In this document: positions 12,301-18,300 of the stretch, piece after piece
Layout of the letters: each line of letters starts with the position of its first letter
Numbering within the stretch: the stretch's first letter is position 1
DNA from: CAYOBW01 sp964402115
GTDB taxonomy: Bacteria > Verrucomicrobiota > Kiritimatiellia > UBA8416 > CAYOBW01
Reading direction: 5' to 3'
DNA: 18,558 nucleotides
Assembly (NCBI GenBank): GCA_964402115.1
Contig: CAYOBW010000132.1
Location: 1-18,558 of the forward strand
Position numbers and translations under genes: made by a program
The notes under the pieces: generated by a model
Database searches by the model: none
What the model was told of the DNA's origin: nothing
The model's input: the letters and a program-made list of their open reading frames with translations, nothing else

Positions 12301-15300
12301 CGGCGGCTCGACGACCGTGAGCGGCGGCACGCTGAAGATCGGCGGCGCGGGGCAGTTGAAGGCCGGAAACTACTCCGGTGCCGTGGCCATTTCCACTGGC
12401 GCGGTGTTCGAGTACAACAGCTCCGCGGCGCAGTCGCTGACCGGGTCCCTGACCGGCAGCGGCGAGTTCCGGGTGACGGGGGCGGGCGCGGTGACGCTGG
12501 GCGGCGTGGGCGCGTACAACGGCGCTCTGACCGTCAGCACGGGCCGGTTGAACCTCAACGGCACGGTGGGTGCGGCGGCGCTGAGCGTGGCGTCCGACGC
12601 GACGCTCGGCGGCGAGGGATCCCTGGCGGCGGGTAGCAGCCTCACGCTGGCGGACGGGGCGAACCTGGTGATCAACCCCACCACGGACACCGGTGCGCTG
12701 AGCGTGGGGAATCTGGATGTTTCCGCGGGAACGGTCACGGTGCACCTCGATCCGCCGCGCACGACCAGCGGCGACATCACGGTGCGCGTGCTCAACTACA
12801 GCGGCACGCGCACCGGCGACGAGACGAACTTCGCGATCGCCGGCACGGGGTATCGCAAGGCGGAGTTCGACGTGAGCACGCCGGGTCAGGTCAACCTGAC
12901 CTACAACCTGGGTGGCCTGACCTGGACCGGGGCGAACGGCAGCGAGTGGGACATTGACACCACGGCCAACTGGACGCCGCAGCCGACGTTCTTCAACGGC
13001 GACCAGGTGACCTTTGCCGACAACGTGGCCAACCGCAACATCGTCCTGGGCGTGTCGGTCGAGCCGAGCGAGGTGATCTTCAGCTACCCGGCGACCTACG
13101 CGTACAGCCTCAGCGGCGCCGGCGGCATTGACGGCAGTGCCCGGCTGCAGAAGCTCGGCACGGGCACGTTGACGATCAACACCGACAACAGCTTCTCCGG
13201 CGGCGCGACGCTGGGCTATGAGACCGCCAACGGAGGCGCGATCGTGCTGGGCCACGCCAACGCGCTTGGCACGGGCACGATCACGATGAAGGGTGGGCAG
13301 GTCCAGGCCGGGGCGGCCGGACTGACCATCACGAACGCCATCACCGTCGCCGGGGGCGGCTTCCGCTTCGGCGGCGCGCACGACCTGACCTTCAGCGGCT
13401 TGACGACGCTCGTCACCGCCAACCGTGCGATCGGCAACTACTCCGGCGTCAAGACGTTGACCCTGGGCGACATCGCCACGGGCGGGTACGTTGCGACGTT
13501 CGAGGCCAACGACGGTGCGGAGAACAACGGCGCGATCGTCGTCAACGGCGCGATCACCGGCACCGGCGGGGTGCGGGTGCATCCGAGCTTTGACAACAGC
13601 GTGGTGACGCTGAACGCGGCGAATTCCTATTCGGGGGCGACGGCCGTCGAGGCCGGCACGCTGACCTTCAGCGCGACGAGCGGTCATTCCGGAATGGGCG
13701 CGATCACCGTCGGCGGCGGCGGCGGTTCCGCCCGGTTGAACCTCGGCGGCGCGGTGGCGTCCAGCGGCACGCAGAACACGATCGTCGGCAGCGCGGCGAG
13801 CGACCGCGGCACGCTGACGATCGGGGCCGACGCCACGTTCTACAAGATGCTGGTCGGCAACAACGCCACCGCCTCCGGCGCGGTGATCCAGAACGGCGTC
13901 AACGTTGTGATCGGATCCGGCCTGAGCAATGTGGATGTCCTTTCGCTCGGTCTTGCCACGGGCGGATATGGATACTACCGGATGAACGGCGGCACGCTGT
14001 TGACCGGGCAACTCGGGTTGGCCGGCAATACGACCAACGCCAAGGGTGTCTTCGACCTGTTGGGCGGAACCGTGACGGTCAACGGCGGCTGGGTCGTGTT
14101 CGGATGGGGCACGGGGCAGAATGGCGTGCTCAACATCCATGGCGGCACGCTCACCAGTCCGGCGGCCAATCCGTTCACGCTGGGTTTCGCGGGCTCGGGC
14201 TACGCCAACGTGAACGTGCTCGGGGGCACGCTCGACACGACGGCCAACGCGTACATGGAACTCTCGCGCACCGGCGTAAACGAGTCCTACGTGAATATCG
14301 CCGGCGGCACGCTGTTCACGAAGCGGATCGCCTCCGCGCAGACCAGCGGAACGCGCGTGCTTACGTTCAACGGCGGCACGCTCAAGGCGGGGGCGGCCTC
14401 GACGACCTTCCTGCCAGCGGCGTTGACCGGCGCTTACGTGTATGGCGGCGGGGCGACGATTGACACCGCTGGGTACAGTATCACCGTGGCGCAGCCTTTG
14501 CTGGCGCCGACGGGCAACGGCGTGACGGCGATTCCGGTGAGCACGCCAGGCGCCGGTTACACCGGCGCGCCGGTCGTGCGGCTCACGGGAGGCGGCGGCA
14601 CGGGCGCGACGGCGATCGCGCAGGTGGACCTGACCGACGGCAGTCCGACCTACGGGCAAGTCACCGGCATTCTCGTCACCAGCGCGGGATATGACTACAC
14701 CTCGGCGCCGACCGTGACGCTGATCGGCGGCGGCGCGACGTCGGAAGCGACGCCCGGCACGCCCACGCTGGGCGCGAACGCGAGCGGCGGACTGACCAAG
14801 ATCAGTGCGGGGACGCTGACGCTGGCCTACAACTACGGCAGTTTCACCGGCGGGACCACGATCAGCACCGGCACGGTGGCTTCCAATCCGACCAGTGACA
14901 CGAACAATCAACTCAATTCGCCGTTGGGTGCCAGAATCCCCGGCAACGTGATCACGGTTGAAGATGGAGCGGTGTTGACGACGACGGGCACTCAGCATAA
15001 CTGGATTGACGGTGTCAGCATGGCGAACGACGGTTCGGCGGCGCACACCGTGGTCATCAATACCGGCGGCAAAGTCTCGAATGCAGCAGGCTATATCACC
15101 GGCATTGGAAACCTCACGCTTAACGGAGGCACCCTGGAGTGCAACAACGGGTATGCCGCCGGCTGGTCTGCGGCGTATGTTCTGCTGGGCGATGTGACGG
15201 TGGGCGGGGCGACCACTTCGTCCATCACCAAACCGGGCACCACCGTTCCGGACATCCGCCTGACCACCGCCAACGCCTCCCGCACCTTCACCGTGGGCGG

Positions 15301-18300
15301 CGGATCGTCGCTGCACGTGGCAACGCCGTTGATCAACGGAAACGGCTTTACCTCCGGGCTGATCAAGGCCGGCCCGGGCGCAATGACGCTCACCGCCGCC
15401 AACACCTTCTCCGGCAACACGGTCGTCGAGGACGGCGTGGTGACCTTGGGCGCGGGCGGGACACTGGCCAACACGGCAAGCCTGACGATCGAAACGGGCA
15501 CGACGCTGAACCTCAGCGGTGCGGCCAACAACCAGATCCAAGCGAGCGCCGTGAGCCCGACGCTGACGATCAACGGCACGCTGCGCGCAACGACGGCGCT
15601 GGCCCACACCTTGTACGCCACGACGATCACGATGAACAACGGCACGCTGGACAGCACGGGCGGCGTGACGACGGATTGGGGCGCGTTCTTTGTCGTCGCC
15701 AGCCGGACCATTACGGCCAACGGCGCCGGGAACGTGATCGGCGGCAACGGCCGGCTGGGCATCAACGGCGGGCAGACGCTGACACTGGACACCCCGCTGG
15801 CAGGGGACGCGGTGCTGGTTTCCACGATTCTCGGCTATGGCGCCAGCGGAACCGCGGGCGGGCTGATCAAGTCCGGCGCCGGCACCGCAACCTTGAGTTC
15901 TGCCAACACGTACACCGGCACGACGACAGTTCAGGCGGGCACCTTGACCCTGGGCCCCGGCGGGTCGCTGGGACACGCGAACATCACGATTTCCGGCGGC
16001 GCACTGAACGGAACGGGAAGCACGCTCAACTACCGCCTGGTCAACGACACCGGCAACCTGATTGCGATCAGCGGCTCGGGCGCGATGAACGCGACCGGGA
16101 TTGCGCTGAACCTCGTCGTGAGCGGCAGGCAGACCGCCGGCGAGTATGTGCTGGCGGATGACAACACCCGGTTTACCGGGCCATTCGCCTCGGTGGCCGC
16201 CCCGGCGGGCTGGAGCGTGGATTACGACGGCACGACGGCGAATCCGGGCGCCGTGGTGCTGGTTTTCGATGCGAGCGCGGTATCGGCGACGTGGGACGGC
16301 GAGGACGCCGGCAACGACCTGTGGACCTCCGGGCTGAACTGGCAGGGCGACGCGACGCCGGTCGAGGGCGCGCCGCTGATCTTCCCCGTCGCGGCGGGCG
16401 AGAAGAGCAACATCAACAACCTGCTCGGCGCGGTGTACTCCCTCTCTCTCGCGGGCGGCTACACGTTGAGCGGCAATCCGCTCGCGCTGGCCAACTCGGT
16501 GAACAGCACAGGCAACAACACCATCGCCTTGCCGCTTTCGGTCGCGGGAACGCGCACGCTGGAGGTGCAGTCCGGAACCCTGACGGTCGCGGGCGCGATC
16601 TCGGGCGCGGGCGGGGTTGCGAAGGTCGGCGCGGGCACGCTGACGTTCAACGGCGTCAACACGTACACCGGTGCCACGACGGTCGCGGTCGGCACGCTGA
16701 AACTGCAGAGTTCCGTCGGCACGCTGCCGGTGACCGGTGGCCTGGTCGCCCGGTGGGATGCAACGGCGATCACCGGCCTTGCCGACGGCGCAACGGTTGA
16801 CACCTGGACGGATCTCTCGCCGAGTGCTCGCAACCTCACGCGAACAGCCGGTGCGCCCGTCTATGTGACCAACGGCGGGAACGGCCTGCCGATCGTCCGG
16901 TTCACCAGCGACGGCAACAGCTACTTCAGCTTCACCGGGCTGACGACGATCCGCTCTGTGTTCTACGTGGCCCGTGAACTCGAGTCGGCGGCAGACAGGA
17001 ACTTCTGGCTCGGTCATGACATCAGCTACCACTTCCACCGGGGCGAGGACGCCAATGCCTACATCTGGGGCGCCAATTCCAGCGCCAACATCCGCAACGG
17101 AGTCACGCGTCTCAACGGCGTGACGGTCAATGGCGCCGCGACGCCGTTTGGTACCGGTGCCCTGAAACTGCTGAGCGTTGTCACGACGGGCAACGTCGAG
17201 GCGAACCGCGTCTCGTACGATCGCGGCATCGCCGCCCGCTCCTGGCGGGGCGACATCGGCGAGATTCTGATCTACGACCGCGCGCTCGCGGCTGAAGAGC
17301 GCCTGCAGGTGGAACAGTACCTGATGCGGAAATGGCTGGGAACGGCGCCGCCCACGACCTCGTTGGCCCTGAGCGACGCGGGTTCGCGGCTGGACCTGAA
17401 TGGCGTCCGCGCGGCAATCGGTTCCCTGGCCGGCGTCGCCGGCAGTCAGGTGTTGCTCAATGGCGGCGTGTTGACGGTCGGCAACAACAACCGCACGACG
17501 ACGATGTCCGGCATTTTCGCCGACGGCTCGGTGGCGGGAGGCGGCTTCACCAAAGACGGTACCGGCGATCTGATTCTGGCCGGGAATGCATCGAACACGC
17601 ACACCGGGCCAACCCTGTTGCAGGCCGGCCGGATCGGGCTTGCCAAGACCGGCGGCGCGTACGCGTTTCCCGGCCACTTCATCGGCATCCACAACTGGTC
17701 GCCCGATGTGTACGCCACCGTGGACAACCAGTTCCCGCCGGGGTCGGTCATGTACTTCCGTGGGAACTCCGGCGATCAGGTGCGCTTCGAGCTGCTGGGG
17801 ACGACGCAGACCCTTGCGGGCATCGACAACTCCGGCGGTCGGAGTGGTGCCGGCGTGGTTCAGCACCGCGAGCAGGTGACTGCGGCGGCGGTGGATGGCG
17901 TGTCGACCTTGATCCTGAACGGGTCGGGCTCGTATTTCTACGACGGTTCCCTGCGCGATACAGGCGGGCAGCTCGAATTGATCAAGAACGGCACGGGTAC
18001 GCAGACGCTCAGCGGTGTTAACAGCTACACCGGCGACACGACGGTGCTCGCGGGAACGCTGGCGATCGCGGGCGGATCGTCACTTGCGGACGGCGCGGCG
18101 CTGCGGATCAGCACGGGGGCGAAGGTCGAGGTGGCGTTCGGTGTCGTCGAAACGGTTAACGAGATCTACATCGACGGCCGGCGCAAGTGGCCTGGGACCT
18201 GGGGAGCGCCGGGCAGCGGCGCGCAGCACGTGTACCCGGCCTACTTCGCCGGCCAGGGCGTTGTGAATGTGCTCAACGGGGATCCGATTCCCCCCACGAT

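Larger units (their letters stand above)
6449..12916 (+). other. Unit 3 of the giant protein: longest unit, PATR-rich, no LamG
   Basis: About 2,156 residues, roughly twice the other units. The opener is FWDLNG...GDWNAADTDWGY with a 'GEYTITVGGGGITANGITFED' type follow-on (6625-6685). About eleven PATR motifs, block E copy 1, block F copy 2 and a lone DNQF segment (11282-11737) follow. Around 9000-9120 the sequence reads GLNDGQTRLP...NGTGWASI...KYVVQW, which resembles the end-of-passenger segment of many PATR proteins. The unit may therefore itself be two fused passengers (about 6449-9110 and 9111-12916). The closer at about 12557-12916 ends VNLTYNLGG. Confidence 0.5.
12917..16282 (+). other. 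Unit 4 of the giant protein: opener, GGT ladder, tandem GxGYxxAP motif, closing domain
   Basis: About 1,122 residues. The opener is LTWTGANGSEWD...TANWTPQ, followed by FFNGDQVTFADNV, a typical second-strand phrase after PATR openers. It contains the GGT ladder (13973-14404), the GxGYxxAP pair (14521-14745), block E copy 2, block D copy 2 and PATR motifs near 13145, 13598, 14795, 15359 and 15863. It closes with a domain at 16025-16279 (NYRLVNDTGN, EYVLADDN, PGAVVLVFD) homologous to the closer of unit 1. Confidence 0.6.
1583..18067 (+). repeat. About 27 dispersed PATR (autotransporter-associated beta-strand) motifs
   Basis: Each motif is about 32 residues with a G-x-G-T-L-T-L-S-G half, an N-T-Y-T-G turn and a T-T-V-x-x-G-T-L half. 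The cleanest are at 2945-3040, 5585-5680, 7682-7777, 9761-9862, 10511-10606, 12251-12346 and 15863-15955. Approximate starts of all I recognise: 1583, 2366, 2945, 3686, 4646, 5072, 5585, 5882, 7148, 7682, 7997, 8624, 9566, 9761, 10511, 10817, 11645, 12251, 12467, 13145, 13598, 14795, 15359, 15863, 16616, 17546 and 17978. Spacing is irregular, with 60 to 900 bases between motifs. The family is known from surface and autotransporter proteins and is thought to form one turn of a beta-helix. Words such as GGCACGCTGACG recur at DNA level. Confidence 0.9.

Noticed and set aside
11645..17866. Minus-strand open frame of about 2,073 codons
   Set aside because: Remarkable in length, but it is the shadow of the plus-strand repeat gene; composition and lack of any family resemblance argue against it.
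1583..18067. CRISPR-like or tandem DNA repeat array
   Set aside because: Repeats are protein-level, irregularly spaced, degenerate at DNA level and in one reading frame; there are no identical direct repeats with uniform spacers.
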